A stretch of 64,000 nucleotides of DNA, taken from contig NZ_JADJNN010000023.1 of NCBI RefSeq assembly GCF_016714285.1, positions 95,111-159,110 on the forward strand, read 5' to 3'. The DNA comes from Nannocystis sp. (GTDB lineage Bacteria > Myxococcota_A > Polyangia > Nannocystales > Nannocystaceae). How positions within the stretch are numbered: position 1 is the stretch's first letter; each line of letters opens with the position of its first letter. The notes under the pieces were generated by a model. The model ran no database searches, was not told the origin of the DNA, and saw only the letters and a program-made list of their open reading frames with translations. Shown piece after piece: positions 27,850 to 36,005 of the stretch. The translations under genes and the position numbers were made by a program.

Positions 27850-28224
27850 TCATTGCGGCTCCATGACGACGATCTCGTTATTGTGCACCGTGATGTGCTT
27901 GGGGTAGGCGTAGGGCGTCATGTATTGGGCGTCGAGGCCGACGTTGTTGCCGACGATGAAGCGCGCGAACTTGTCGCCGAAGTGCTCGGTGATCCAGCCG
28001 AAGGTGCTGCCCTCCGCGACGTTGTAGTCGGCGTCGTTCGACTGGGTCGTGTGCAGCAGCACCGAGGCTCCGGGGTTGCTGCTGTCCCAGGTGTGGACCT
28101 GGCTCTGGTTGCGCCGCGTGAGCAGCACGGTGACCGCTCCGGCGTCGCCTGGGGTGACGTAGATCAGGGAGGCGAGGGCGGGGAGGAGGCGAAGGGTGAC
28201 GCGGGATGAGCGAGCGCGGGCCAT
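27850..28224 (-). CDS. N-terminal part of the frameshifted MYXO-CTERM protein
   Basis: ATG at 28224 begins a signal peptide (VTLRLLPALASLIYVTPGDAGA) and about 100 residues of beta-rich sequence ending HNNEIVVMEPQ and a TGA. Shifting frame by one base in CCGCAATGACGG (about 27848-27858) joins this directly to NDGTLWRYTPNGVQIG and the rest of the MYXO-CTERM protein. Total length would be about 525 residues. Either a single-base sequencing error or a real pseudogene would explain it; the intact codon patterns on both sides favour an error or a very recent event. Confidence 0.65.
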   Translation of the reverse strand: MARARSSRVTLRLLPALASLIYVTPGDAGAVTVLLTRRNQSQVHTWDSSNPGASVLLHTTQSNDADYNVAEGSTFGWITEHFGDKFARFIVGNNVGLDAQYMTPYAYPKHITVHNNEIVVMEPQ

Positions 28225-28321
28225 GGCAGGCAGGATACGGAGGTCGCGCGCGCGAGTGTGGTCGGGGGAGGGCAGTCGGGGCCGCAAGGTTGGCGGCGAG
28301 CGCTTACGAGTCACTCGCTCG

Positions 28322-30820
28322 TCATGCGGGCGCGTCGGTCGACTCGACAGGTGTCGCGAGGTTCTGCGCGAGCAGGCGGGCGTGGACCTCGTCGGCGAGG
28401 GAGTCTGGCCAGCGCAGGCGGGTGCGCGGGGGGCCGTCGCCGGGGTCCGCGTGGAACTCGGCGCGGGCGTGCGCCGCGAGGTCGTGCCAGGCGTGGGCGG
28501 TGAGGGTGACGCGGTCGAGCTCGGCGTGGAGCTGGCGGAGTGCGAGGATATCGGGGGCGCGGTCGCCTGGGTCGTGGAAGCGGTTGTAGGTGGCGGTCAG
28601 GCCGTCGCCGCGGCGCTGCATGAGGTCGGCGCGGAGCTGGTGATAGGCCTCGCCGACGTCGCGGAGCTCGCGGTGTTGCGACCATTCACGCGGAAAGGGG
28701 TAGGTCTCGAAGCAGGTCGTGGGGTTGTAGCGGGGGTCGCAGCGCAGGCTGGAGGCGTGGTGCAGGGCCCACAGCTCGTGCGGGCGGGACTGCAGGAGGG
28801 CGAGGGCGGCGGCGTCGGCGAAGGCGAAGATATTGAGCGCGTTGGTGAAGACCGTGTGCGGGTCGGCGAAGGCGAAGATGATGTGGCGGGCGACGACCGG
28901 GCCGACGAGCACGCGCGGGAGGCCGGCGATGCTGCGGTAGAGGCCGGGGCAGGCCTCGTTGTAGAGCCACCAGCGCTCGCGTCGGTGGCGGCGGTGGTCG
29001 TGCTGGCGGTGCGGGAGGACCTCGCGCCGGACGATGGCGAGGCAGTGAGGGGCGGCGGTCTCGAGCTCGGCGAGGTCGCGGCCGCTGAAGTTGATGATGA
29101 AGCGGTCGGGGGCGGTATGTGGGCAGGCGACGAGGCGGCTGGCGTTGAGGACAGGCCAGACGAATGTGGCCTCGTCGGGGGCGGCGCGGAGGAGGGCGTC
29201 GCGGGCGGCGGCATCGAGGAGGAAGCCGGTGCCGCCGAAGTCGACGCCCTTGAAGCTGTGGCCGCGGCGTTCGGGCAGGCGGCGGGGTGCGAGCGTCGGG
29301 GGGCGGAGGTCGCTGGCGATCGCGGGGACGGGGCGGCCGCCCAGGCTGTGCGGGCCGGGGACGGGGCCTCGGTGTACGCAGATTGTGGCGACGCGGACGC
29401 TGGCGTCGCCGGGCCAGGCGAGGTCGCGGACGGCGTGGTGGATGACGCCGCCGTGACGACAGAGATATTCGAGGCCGGTCGCGCGGGTCTCGGCCTCGGA
29501 GATCGAGTTGGTGGTGATGAATCCGAGGCCGCCGCCGCGGCGCAGGAGGGCGAAGCCGCGGCGCAGGAAGTGGGCGGCGAGGTCGCTGTTGCCGTGGGCG
29601 CCGGGGTGCAAGGTCTGCAGCCAATCGCGGTACTCGGGGCCGAAGGCCCGACCGATGCGGTTGCCCCAGAAGAACGGCGGGTTGCCGACGATGAGGTCGA
29701 AGCCGGGGTTGTCGCGGGTGAAGACGGCGGGGAACTCGAGCGGCCAGTGGAAGGGAGCGATCGCTGGATCTCGGGAATGCAGGGTGGCGCGTAATGTGTG
29801 GAGTTTGCCGGGGTCGCCGGCGAGGAGCGGGCGCAGCTGCGCGAGCGAGCGTTCGCGCTGGGCGGGGCGCGTGGCGGCGAAGAAGGTGGCGAGGATCGCG
29901 TCGCCGCGGAGGGCGAGCGCGTCGGCGCTCGCTGGCGGGGTATCGGGCGCTGTGGTTTGCGCGGTGTCGGGGGCGGTGGTTTGTGGGTGCCAGGTCGCGG
30001 CGAGGAGCTGCGCGGCGTCGAGGCCGACGAGGCTGTCGCCGTGGCGGAGGTTTTTCGCGAGGGTGTGGAGGGGGAGGGTGTGGTCGCCGATATGTAGCCA
30101 CAAGGACAGGCGGGCGAGCTCGACGGCGAGGGGGTCCTGATCGACGCCGTGGAGGCAGGCGAGGGCGACCTCGCGGCGGGCGTCGCGGATGTTTGCTGGG
30201 AGGTTTGGGTCGGCGCGGGCGCGCAGGAGGTGATCGACGAGAATGTCGCAGGCGGCCAGCAGGAAGGCGCCGCAGCCCATCGCGGGGTCGCAGACGCGGA
30301 GCGCGAGGAGGGCGTCGGGGTCGGCGAGTTTGGCGAGCTGCGGACGCAGGGCCGCGAGGAGCAGCGGGTGGGTCAGGGCGGGCGGCGTGTAGTGGCTGCC
30401 GCGTCGCCGCCTTGCGCTGTCGTGGTGGAGCTGGAGGCGATCGCCTGGGCCGCGCTCGAGGCGGAGGGCGAGCAGGGATTCGTGGACCTCGCCGAGGCTG
30501 GTGGTGGGTGCGAGGGCGCGGAGGCAGCGGGCGAGCGCGGCGTCGGGGACGGCGAGGGTGGTGAGGATCGGGTGCGTCGCGGGGTCGAGGAGGGGGGTGG
30601 GGTGGGCGGCGAATTGTTCGCGGCTGCGGGCCAGGAATGTGCGCCACGACTGCGGGCCGGGGCTGGTGATCAGCGGGTCGGCGAGGGCGCGCAGGAGGAC
30701 GAGGCGGAGGATCGCGGCGACCAGGGCGTGGTGGACGATCGCGGGGTCGATCGCGGGGTCGACGGGGCTGGCCTCGACGAGGGCGTGCAGGGCGGCGACG
30801 GCGGGCGTGCCCTCGTGCAT
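28322..30820 (-). CDS. Class I SAM-dependent DNA adenine methyltransferase (Eco57I/type IIG-like), orphan
   Basis: The 832-residue protein has an N-terminal helical region, then the SAM-binding motif I VCDPAMGCGAFLLAACDIL (around residue 190). Catalytic motif IV IVGNPPFFWGNRIG (N-P-P-F, gamma-class N6-adenine) is near residue 395. A long C-terminal target-recognition-like region follows, with LYNEACPGLYRSIAG and RYNPTTCFETYPFP. It resembles large methylases of the Eco57I, PglX and DISARM groups. No restriction nuclease, ATPase or phosphatase gene of those systems lies beside it, so it is an orphan here. A PD-(D/E)-x-K motif is not apparent, arguing against a self-contained type IIG enzyme. 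A short internal repeat TTAPDTAQTTAPDTPP sits in a linker. Confidence 0.75.
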   Translation of the reverse strand: MHEGTPAVAALHALVEASPVDPAIDPAIVHHALVAAILRLVLLRALADPLITSPGPQSWRTFLARSREQFAAHPTPLLDPATHPILTTLAVPDAALARCLRALAPTTSLGEVHESLLALRLERGPGDRLQLHHDSARRRRGSHYTPPALTHPLLLAALRPQLAKLADPDALLALRVCDPAMGCGAFLLAACDILVDHLLRARADPNLPANIRDARREVALACLHGVDQDPLAVELARLSLWLHIGDHTLPLHTLAKNLRHGDSLVGLDAAQLLAATWHPQTTAPDTAQTTAPDTPPASADALALRGDAILATFFAATRPAQRERSLAQLRPLLAGDPGKLHTLRATLHSRDPAIAPFHWPLEFPAVFTRDNPGFDLIVGNPPFFWGNRIGRAFGPEYRDWLQTLHPGAHGNSDLAAHFLRRGFALLRRGGGLGFITTNSISEAETRATGLEYLCRHGGVIHHAVRDLAWPGDASVRVATICVHRGPVPGPHSLGGRPVPAIASDLRPPTLAPRRLPERRGHSFKGVDFGGTGFLLDAAARDALLRAAPDEATFVWPVLNASRLVACPHTAPDRFIINFSGRDLAELETAAPHCLAIVRREVLPHRQHDHRRHRRERWWLYNEACPGLYRSIAGLPRVLVGPVVARHIIFAFADPHTVFTNALNIFAFADAAALALLQSRPHELWALHHASSLRCDPRYNPTTCFETYPFPREWSQHRELRDVGEAYHQLRADLMQRRGDGLTATYNRFHDPGDRAPDILALRQLHAELDRVTLTAHAWHDLAAHARAEFHADPGDGPPRTRLRWPDSLADEVHARLLAQNLATPVESTDAPA

Positions 30821-30842
30821 ATGGCCTGCGCTGCGGTGCCCG

Positions 30843-31259
30843 TCAGCGCGCGCGGGGGCTCCCGAGCGTGCCGCCGATCCACGCCATGGGGAGGTAGGCC
30901 GCGCCCAGGTCCAACACGATGAACCACCCGGGCGCGGGGATCATGAACGCCGCGGCGATGCCACCGACGAGGTGAAGGGCCCCGACGGCCAAGGCCAGGG
31001 TCAGCTTTTGGCTGGCCGCGATCATGGCCGCGATCCAGGCGCCGACCAGGCTGCCGAGCGTGTGCGCCAGGAACGGGAACACGAAGTGTTTGGGCTGGAA
31101 CGCATCCATGTGGGCCTTGATGGATGCCAGGTTGCTCGGGTCCACGCCGTCAGGCGGTGGGATCACGGAGGCGCTGATGCTGATCAGCAGGCCGTTCACG
31201 AAGAGACATACCACCGCGCCGGCGATGACTGCGAGGATGTTGCGGAGGAGGGGGTTCAT
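30843..31259 (-). CDS. Four-helix membrane protein of unknown function
   Basis: The 138-residue protein has four hydrophobic segments (ILAVIAGAVVCLFVNGLL, FLAHTLGSLVGAWIAAMIA, LALAVGALHLVGGIAAAFMI, WFIVLDLGAAYLPMAWIGG) and a short periplasmic loop after the first. It resembles small DoxX- or DUF-type integral membrane proteins, but I cannot name the family. ATG at 31259 is used; the frame is open six codons further up. It is on the same strand as the methyltransferase, 22 bp before it, perhaps co-transcribed. Confidence 0.6.
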   Translation of the reverse strand: MNPLLRNILAVIAGAVVCLFVNGLLISISASVIPPPDGVDPSNLASIKAHMDAFQPKHFVFPFLAHTLGSLVGAWIAAMIAASQKLTLALAVGALHLVGGIAAAFMIPAPGWFIVLDLGAAYLPMAWIGGTLGSPRAR

Positions 31260-31377
31260 GGGGGCGGGTTCGCGCAATATAGCGGGTGATAGGTTCGTCC
31301 GGGGATTTTACTGGCGGGCCGATTTGGGCCGTGGTCCACGACGCCCGCATACCTCGCCTCGCACGGCTCGCGTCGCT

Positions 31378-32490
31378 TCAGGGGTCGATCTGGAGGCTAT
31401 CGACCTGCCAGCGGAAGTAGCTGAAGTCCCCCGCGGGCAGGCGCCAGAGCACCTCGCCGGCGGTCGGGACCTCGAGCTCGCTGTGGGGCCGCCATTCGCT
31501 GGCGGTGACGAGCCAGGGCTGGCGGGTGCCGTCGCCGCTGTAGGCGCGCTCGGCGGTGAGGGACACGAAGCGGCCCTGGGGGTCGAAGTGGAAGTCGGCG
31601 GAGACGGGTTCGTCGCCGTCGACGAGGGTGGCGCGGGCGCTGTCGTCGTCGATCGGGGTCCAGCGGATGCGCGGGGACAGGGCGGCGGAGGGGAACCACA
31701 CGATCTCGCCGAGGAAGCGCAGGCGTGAGCCCTGGTCGATCGGGGGGCCGCTGGCGTCGACGACGGGGTAGAGGCCGGCGGCGCTGATGTACATATTGCC
31801 GGCGCCGCGGGCGTAGCGGTCGCGGCCGACGATCGGGAGGACACGCAGCATTGTCGTGTGGACCTGCCAGACGAAGCCGGGCGGCTCGACGCTGAAGTCT
31901 TGCTCGGCGGTGGTCGGCAGCCATGGGCCGTCGGGGGTGGTGCGCATCTCGCCGCGCTGGGTCAGGTGGACGCGGCTGGTGCGGGGGCGGCCGACGACGC
32001 CGGCGCGGGTGAGCCAGCGACGCACGGGGGCGGGCAGGTCGGCGAGCTCCTCGGCGCGGACGGGCGAAGCGGGCATCGTGACGGCGTCGGCGAGCAGGGT
32101 GCTGCGTTCATCGGCGACCTGGTGGTCGAAGCGGGCGGTGGCGCCGGCGACGAGCACGGGGACGAGGAGGATCATGTTGGCGACGGTGCCGGCCTTCGCG
32201 TCAGGCCAGGCGAGGATGACGAGGGCCTGCGAGACGACCAGGCCGACGGCGCCGGCGATCCACCAGCCCTCGATGTTGGCGATCCGCAGGGCGGCGGTGG
32301 CGAGCAGGATCACCGCGGCGAGCAGCCACAGCAGGCCGACGACATGGGTGGCGGTGGCGCCCAGGGGGACGATCGTGCGGCCGCGCATCTGCGGCAGGGC
32401 GGCGAGGCCCCAGGCCTTGAGGAAGCCGAGCAGGTGGATCGCGCCGTGGACGACGAGAAGGGTGACGAGGGCGATCAGGGCGATGCGCAT
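31378..32490 (-). CDS. Membrane protein with C-terminal DUF6544-like domain
   Basis: The 370-residue protein has four N-terminal hydrophobic helices (residues about 1-120). A soluble domain of about 230 residues follows with the conserved features of the DUF6544 family: LPAPVRRWLTRAGVVGRPR, GAGNMYISAAGLYPVVDASG, FLGEIVWFPSAALSPRIRW and FHFDPQGRFVSLTAERAYSG. The function of this family is not established. The name is my recollection of the pattern, not a search result. The gene stands alone between two unrelated same-strand genes, with the 69-bp repeat array upstream. Confidence 0.65.
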   Translation of the reverse strand: MRIALIALVTLLVVHGAIHLLGFLKAWGLAALPQMRGRTIVPLGATATHVVGLLWLLAAVILLATAALRIANIEGWWIAGAVGLVVSQALVILAWPDAKAGTVANMILLVPVLVAGATARFDHQVADERSTLLADAVTMPASPVRAEELADLPAPVRRWLTRAGVVGRPRTSRVHLTQRGEMRTTPDGPWLPTTAEQDFSVEPPGFVWQVHTTMLRVLPIVGRDRYARGAGNMYISAAGLYPVVDASGPPIDQGSRLRFLGEIVWFPSAALSPRIRWTPIDDDSARATLVDGDEPVSADFHFDPQGRFVSLTAERAYSGDGTRQPWLVTASEWRPHSELEVPTAGEVLWRLPAGDFSYFRWQVDSLQIDP

Positions 32491-32624
32491 GGTGCTACGA
32501 TTGCAGCCTTCGTACCATGGATCGGCGATATCGTGGGTGATCCGGGGATACGCAGGTATGCAATTCCTGCGTGCCGGCGAGAGCTGGGCGTCAGCCGTCG
32601 ACGGTCAACGCGGTGACCGTCAGC

Positions 32625-32876
32625 GAGGCGGCGACGAAGCCGGGGTAGGGGTGCGCAGGCGGGGGCGGCGGCGGCACGACCTCGACGGTGAGGGAGGCGG
32701 CGACGAAGCCGGGGTAGGGGTGCGCAGGCGGGGGCGGCGGCGGCACGACCTCGACGGTGAGGGAGGCGGCGACGAAGCCGGGATAGGGGTGCGCAGGCGG
32801 GGGCGGCAGCGGCACGACCTCGACGGTGAGGGAGGCGGCGACGAAGCCGGGATAGGGGTGCGGCAGGCGGGGGCAT
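32625..32876. repeat. 69-bp tandem repeat, four copies
   Basis: Units begin at 32625, 32694, 32763 and 32832 (GAGGCGGCGACGAAGCCGG...), each 69 bp with few differences (GGGGTAGGGG against GGATAGGGG, GGCGGCGGC against GGCAGCGGC). A 69-bp period keeps all frames open. The most protein-like reading is on the minus strand: repeats of AHPYPGFVAASLTVEVV followed by six prolines. The last unit is 3-4 bp longer (GTGCGGCAGG for GTGCGCAGG). Confidence 0.88.
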
Positions 32877-32880
32877 GGGT

Positions 32881-33297
32881 TCACGCCGCGGGGAGGATCA
32901 CGAGTCGGAGCTTGGCCGGCTCCGGATATTGCGGGATCATGAACCGTTCGTCGGTGTAACGGAAGACGAAATACACATCCTTCCCCACCCCCCAATTGTC
33001 AGGGAGCTGGAAGGTCCACTCGAAGCGCTGGCCGTCGTGCGTGATCTTTTGCGAGAGGTGGGGCGAGCGCCAGGGGCTCTGATCGAGCCAGGGCGGCGTC
33101 GCATGCTCGCAGAAGAGGTCCACGGTGACGTGCGTCCAGCAGTTGGGATCGGGGTGGCGGGCGATCGCCTCGGCGGACCAATCCTTGATCGTGATGCTCA
33201 CGCGGATCTTGCTGCCGGCGACGACGCTGGGCGGGGCCTTTATTTTGCCGAGATCGCCGACGTCGAGTCGCGGCGCACGAATGATCTTTGAGTCTCC
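32881..33297 (-). CDS. Beta-sandwich-like protein of unknown function, probably continuing into the 69-bp repeats
   Basis: The roughly 138-residue protein is rich in beta-strand patterns (SKIRVSITIKDWSAEAIA, THVTVDLFCEHATPPW, FEWTFQLPDNWGVGKDVYFV) and has no signal peptide. GTG at 33297 is preferred because GGGGGA lies 6 nt before it; an in-frame GTG at 33327 would add ten residues. The frame ends at LRLVILPAA, but one base away the sequence runs on into four copies of HPYPGFVAASLTVEVVPPPPPPA. A single indel near 32876 may therefore have cut the repeat domain off. The last complete strand LRLVIL resembles the LTVEVV strand that ends each repeat, supporting that view. The family is not recognised. 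Confidence 0.55.
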   Translation of the reverse strand, partial: GDSKIIRAPRLDVGDLGKIKAPPSVVAGSKIRVSITIKDWSAEAIARHPDPNCWTHVTVDLFCEHATPPWLDQSPWRSPHLSQKITHDGQRFEWTFQLPDNWGVGKDVYFVFRYTDERFMIPQYPEPAKLRLVILPAA

Positions 33298-33379
33298 CAC
33301 GATAGTCCCCCGTTGCCCTGATACCACCGTCGGCGCGGGACTTGAAGCGGAAAGTCGGCGACGCGCGAGCGCGAGCGCG

Positions 33380-34456
33380 TCAGCGGCCGAGCCGCACGGG
33401 CAGGCGCTTGCGGCCCCAGCTGCCGGCGCCCTCGGGGCGGAAGCGGCCGGGGACGGCGGTGTTGCAGTCGGGGCAGGTGCCGGCGGGGGTGATGCGATAG
33501 TCGAGGATCTGATACCAGTCGCGGCGGACCAGAGCGGCCTGGCACTTGGGACAGGTGGTGGTGGCGCCCGCGAGGTCGTGGACGTTGCCGGTGTAGACGA
33601 ATTGGAGGCCGGCGTCGCGGGCGATCTGGCGGGCGCGGGTCAGCGTGGCCGGCGGGGTGGCCGGGATGTCCTGCATCTTGAAGTCGGGGTGGAAGGCGGA
33701 GAAGTGGAGCGGGACCTCGGGGCCGAGGTGCTCGAAGACCCAGCGGGACAGCTGGTGCAGCTCGGCGTCGCTGTCGTTCTGGCCGGGGATCAGGAGGGTC
33801 GTGATCTCGAGCCAGGTGTTTGTGTGGTGGCGGATGTATTCGAGGGTCGCGAGGACGGGGGCGAGCTCGGCGAAGGCGAGCTTGCGGTAGAACTGCTCGC
33901 TGAAGCCCTTGAGGTCGACGTTGGTGGCGTCCATCGCGGCGAAGAACTCGCGCCTTGGCTCGGGGTGGATGTAGCCGGCGGTGACGGCGACGGTGTGGAC
34001 GCCGCGCTCGCGGCAGGCGGCGGCGATGTCGATCGCGTACTCGGCGAAGATCACGGGGTCGTTGTAGGTGAAGGCCACGCTGGCGCAGCCGAGGCGCACG
34101 GCGGCGGCGGCGATCGCCTCGGGGGTGGCGGCGTCGGCGAGGGTGTCCTGGTCGCGGGCCTTGGAGATGTCGTGGTTCTGGCAGAAGCGGCAGCCGAGGT
34201 TGCAGCCGGCTGTCCCGAAGGACAGCACGCTGGTGCCGGGGTGGAAGTGCGAGAGCGGCTTCTTCTCGATCGGGTCGACGCAGAAGCCGGAGGAGCGGCC
34301 GTAGGTGGTCAGCACCAGGGCGTCGCCGTCGCGCTGGCGGACGAAGCAGAAGCCGCGCTGGCCGTCCTGCAGGGTGCACTCGCGCGGGCACAGGTCGCAC
34401 TGGAGGCGGCCGTCGGGGAGGGGGTGCCACCAGCGGGCGGGATGTGCTGCGCTCAT
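33380..34456 (-). CDS. amrS: AmmeMemoRadiSam system radical SAM enzyme
   Basis: The 358-residue radical SAM protein has the cluster motif CNLGCRFCQN (C-x3-C-x2-C). Before it comes the family N-terminal Cys block LQCDLCPRECTLQDGQRGFC, and after it FTYNDPVIFAEYAIDIA, TNVDLKGFSEQFY and LEITTLLIPGQND. C-terminal TTTCPKCQ and GTCPDCN may bind zinc. It is the radical SAM partner of AMMECR1 and MEMO proteins; the reaction is still unassigned in the family. Its ATG overlaps the AMMECR1 stop by 4 bp. A dispersed-palindrome copy (GCTGTCCC-GA-AGGACAGC, 34209-34226) lies in frame and encodes the conserved SVLSFGTAGC. Confidence 0.9.
   Translation of the reverse strand: MSAAHPARWWHPLPDGRLQCDLCPRECTLQDGQRGFCFVRQRDGDALVLTTYGRSSGFCVDPIEKKPLSHFHPGTSVLSFGTAGCNLGCRFCQNHDISKARDQDTLADAATPEAIAAAAVRLGCASVAFTYNDPVIFAEYAIDIAAACRERGVHTVAVTAGYIHPEPRREFFAAMDATNVDLKGFSEQFYRKLAFAELAPVLATLEYIRHHTNTWLEITTLLIPGQNDSDAELHQLSRWVFEHLGPEVPLHFSAFHPDFKMQDIPATPPATLTRARQIARDAGLQFVYTGNVHDLAGATTTCPKCQAALVRRDWYQILDYRITPAGTCPDCNTAVPGRFRPEGAGSWGRKRLPVRLGR
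34209..34226. repeat. Palindrome GCTGTCC/GGACAGC inside amrS
   Basis: GCTGTCC-CGAA-GGACAGC is a perfect 7-bp-arm inverted repeat. Here the encoded residues are family-conserved, so this copy may be coincidental codon usage rather than insertion. Confidence 0.4.
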
Positions 34457-35034
34457 GGTTGCTCCTTGAAGTGTTCGGCGGTGAAGCGGTCGGCGTGCAT
34501 GTCGGCGGGCCAGCGGTCGCGGGGGAGGCCGGCCTTGGCGCGCAGGTGGTCGAGGAATGCGCGCGGGTCAGGGAGCTGCTCCCAGACGGAAGGGATGAAG
34601 ACGGCGCCGCGGTTACCGGAGGTGATGCGCAGGCCGTCGACGCCGGGGCGGAGCGCGGCCAGCAAGGCGGCCTCGCTGTGGGCCGGCAGGGGTGAGAGGG
34701 GAGAGAGCAGGGAGATGTCGATCGTGGTGTCCGCGAGCTCGTGCGGGCGCAGGGGGGTGAAGCGGGAGTCGCGGAGCGCGGCGGCGACGGCGTTGTGGGT
34801 GATGGCGTCGCGCAGGTGGTCGACGGGGAGGATGTTGCCGATGCAACCGCGCAGCTGGCCGTCGCGGTGGAGGCTGACGAAGCAGGCGCCGGGGGCTGCG
34901 AGGAAGGCGGCGTCCGGGATGATGAGGGCGGGACCGCCGAGCGCGGCGGTGATGGCGGAGCGCGCGAGGGCGAGGAGGATCGGTCCGCGGTGGTCGGTCA
35001 TGGGTGGGGCTTCGACGCGGCGGTGGTCGGTCAT
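34453..35034 (-). CDS. amrA: AmmeMemoRadiSam system protein A (AMMECR1 domain)
   Basis: A 193-residue AMMECR1-domain protein with the signature block LRGCIGN (in QLRGCIGNILPVDHLRDA), then AALRDSRFTPLRPHEL, DISLLSPLSPL and GAVFIPSVWEQLPDP. It is the middle gene of a three-gene operon: its start overlaps the MEMO stop in an ATGA, and its own stop overlaps the radical SAM start in the same way. The first 11 residues are a duplication of the junction (ATG at 35034 and again at 35001). Either ATG could be used, though coupling favours 35034. The biochemical role is unknown; the trio is widely conserved. Confidence 0.9.
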   Translation of the reverse strand: MTDHRRVEAPPMTDHRGPILLALARSAITAALGGPALIIPDAAFLAAPGACFVSLHRDGQLRGCIGNILPVDHLRDAITHNAVAAALRDSRFTPLRPHELADTTIDISLLSPLSPLPAHSEAALLAALRPGVDGLRITSGNRGAVFIPSVWEQLPDPRAFLDHLRAKAGLPRDRWPADMHADRFTAEHFKEQP

Positions 35035-35045
35035 GGGTGGGGCTC
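34987..35045. repeat. 33-bp direct duplication at the amrB/amrA junction
   Basis: GCGGTGGTCGGTCATGGGTGGGGCT occurs from 34987 and again from 35020, offset 33 bp. The duplication adds a second in-frame ATG and the peptide MTDHRRVEAPP before the original start of amrA. Confidence 0.85.
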
Positions 35046-35837
35046 CGAGAAGGTGATGGCGGCGTAGCCGACGACGCGGCGGTGGTCGCCGGCGGTGTCG
35101 CCGGAGCTGCGCAGGTCGAGCAGTTGGGGGATCAGGTGGCGGCGGCGGGCGAGCTGCAGGAAGCCGCGCAGGGCGTATGCGCCGCAGGCCTGGTCGGGTT
35201 CGATGGCGTCGTCGAGGGCGAGCAGCTGGCGGACCGTTGCAGCGTCGCGGGCGTGGGCCTCAGCGTGGGGGAGGTAGTGCGAGAGGTCGCTGCTGATGAG
35301 CACGAGGGTGTCAGCGTCCTGCCACAGGCTGTCGAGGAGGTTGGCGAGGGCCGGGGCGGCGACCTGGCCGACGACCAGGGGGACGATCGGGACGTCGCCG
35401 AGGACGCGCTGGATGAAGGGGAGCTGGACCTCGATCGCGTGCTCGCGGGCGTGGGCCTCGGCGGAGCGGATCACCAGCGGGCTCTTGGCGGCGAGGGCTG
35501 CGAGCTCGGGGTCGACCTGCAGGGTGCCGAGCGGGGTGGCGAAGGCGGTGGCGGCGGGGAGGGCGACGCCGCGGAGGGCGACGGTGTGGGCCGGGCCGAG
35601 CACGATGACACGGCGCGGCGGGGGCGAGGCGCGCAGCAGTTTATAGGCGGTCGCGGCGATCGGGCCCGAATAGATGTAGCCGGCGTGCGGGACGATCAGC
35701 GCGCAGGGTCGCGGGGCGGTGAGGCTCGGCGCGGCGGCGAGGAGGCCGTCGAGCTCGGCGCGCAGGGCTGCGGGCTCGCCGGGGTAGAAGCGGCCGGCGA
35801 CGGCGGGGGGACGCGGCGAGTGGTCGAGGGAGAGCAT
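35031..35837 (-). CDS. amrB: AmmeMemoRadiSam system protein B (MEMO family)
   Basis: The 268-residue MEMO-like protein is related to extradiol dioxygenases. It shows the family N-terminus RPPAVAGRFYPGEPAAL, then ALIVPHAGYIYSGPIAATAY, VIVLGPAHTVALRGVALP, REHAIEVQLPFIQRVLGD, VLISSDLSHYLPHAEA and a C-terminal YAAITF. The conserved His residues are in PHAGY, GPAH, EHAIEVQLPF and SDLSHY, matching the metal or substrate pocket. It is the first gene of the amrB-amrA-amrS operon, with ATG at 35837. A half-site of the dispersed repeat (35899-35919) lies in its upstream region, shared with the divergent efflux operon. Confidence 0.9.
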   Translation of the reverse strand: MLSLDHSPRPPAVAGRFYPGEPAALRAELDGLLAAAPSLTAPRPCALIVPHAGYIYSGPIAATAYKLLRASPPPRRVIVLGPAHTVALRGVALPAATAFATPLGTLQVDPELAALAAKSPLVIRSAEAHAREHAIEVQLPFIQRVLGDVPIVPLVVGQVAAPALANLLDSLWQDADTLVLISSDLSHYLPHAEAHARDAATVRQLLALDDAIEPDQACGAYALRGFLQLARRRHLIPQLLDLRSSGDTAGDHRRVVGYAAITFSEPHP

Positions 35838-35898
35838 CGCAGCCGGAGGGTGGCCACGATGCGGCGTGCTGGCAATCGCCCTCGCTCGGGGGCTGGTC

Positions 35899-35919
35899 TT
35901 TGGGACAGGTTTGTGAGGT
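35899..35919. repeat. GGGACAGGTTTG half-site in the divergent region amrB / czcC-like
   Basis: CTTTGGGACAGGTTTGTGAGG lies about 60 bp upstream of the amrB start and about 90 bp upstream of the efflux operon start, inside a 168-bp divergent spacer. It is well placed to be a regulatory site. Confidence 0.5.
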
Positions 35920-36005
35920 GTGATGCGTTGGATCACGGGGGCGAGGCTTGACGCTCGAGGCCCCACGGACCGTAGGGTTGTCCCGGTCGCCGCGGGCGGC
36001 AGGTC

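Noticed and set aside
32625..32876. CRISPR or origin iterons
   Set aside because: 69-bp units are head to tail without unique spacers, and no replication protein or DnaA-box cluster is nearby.
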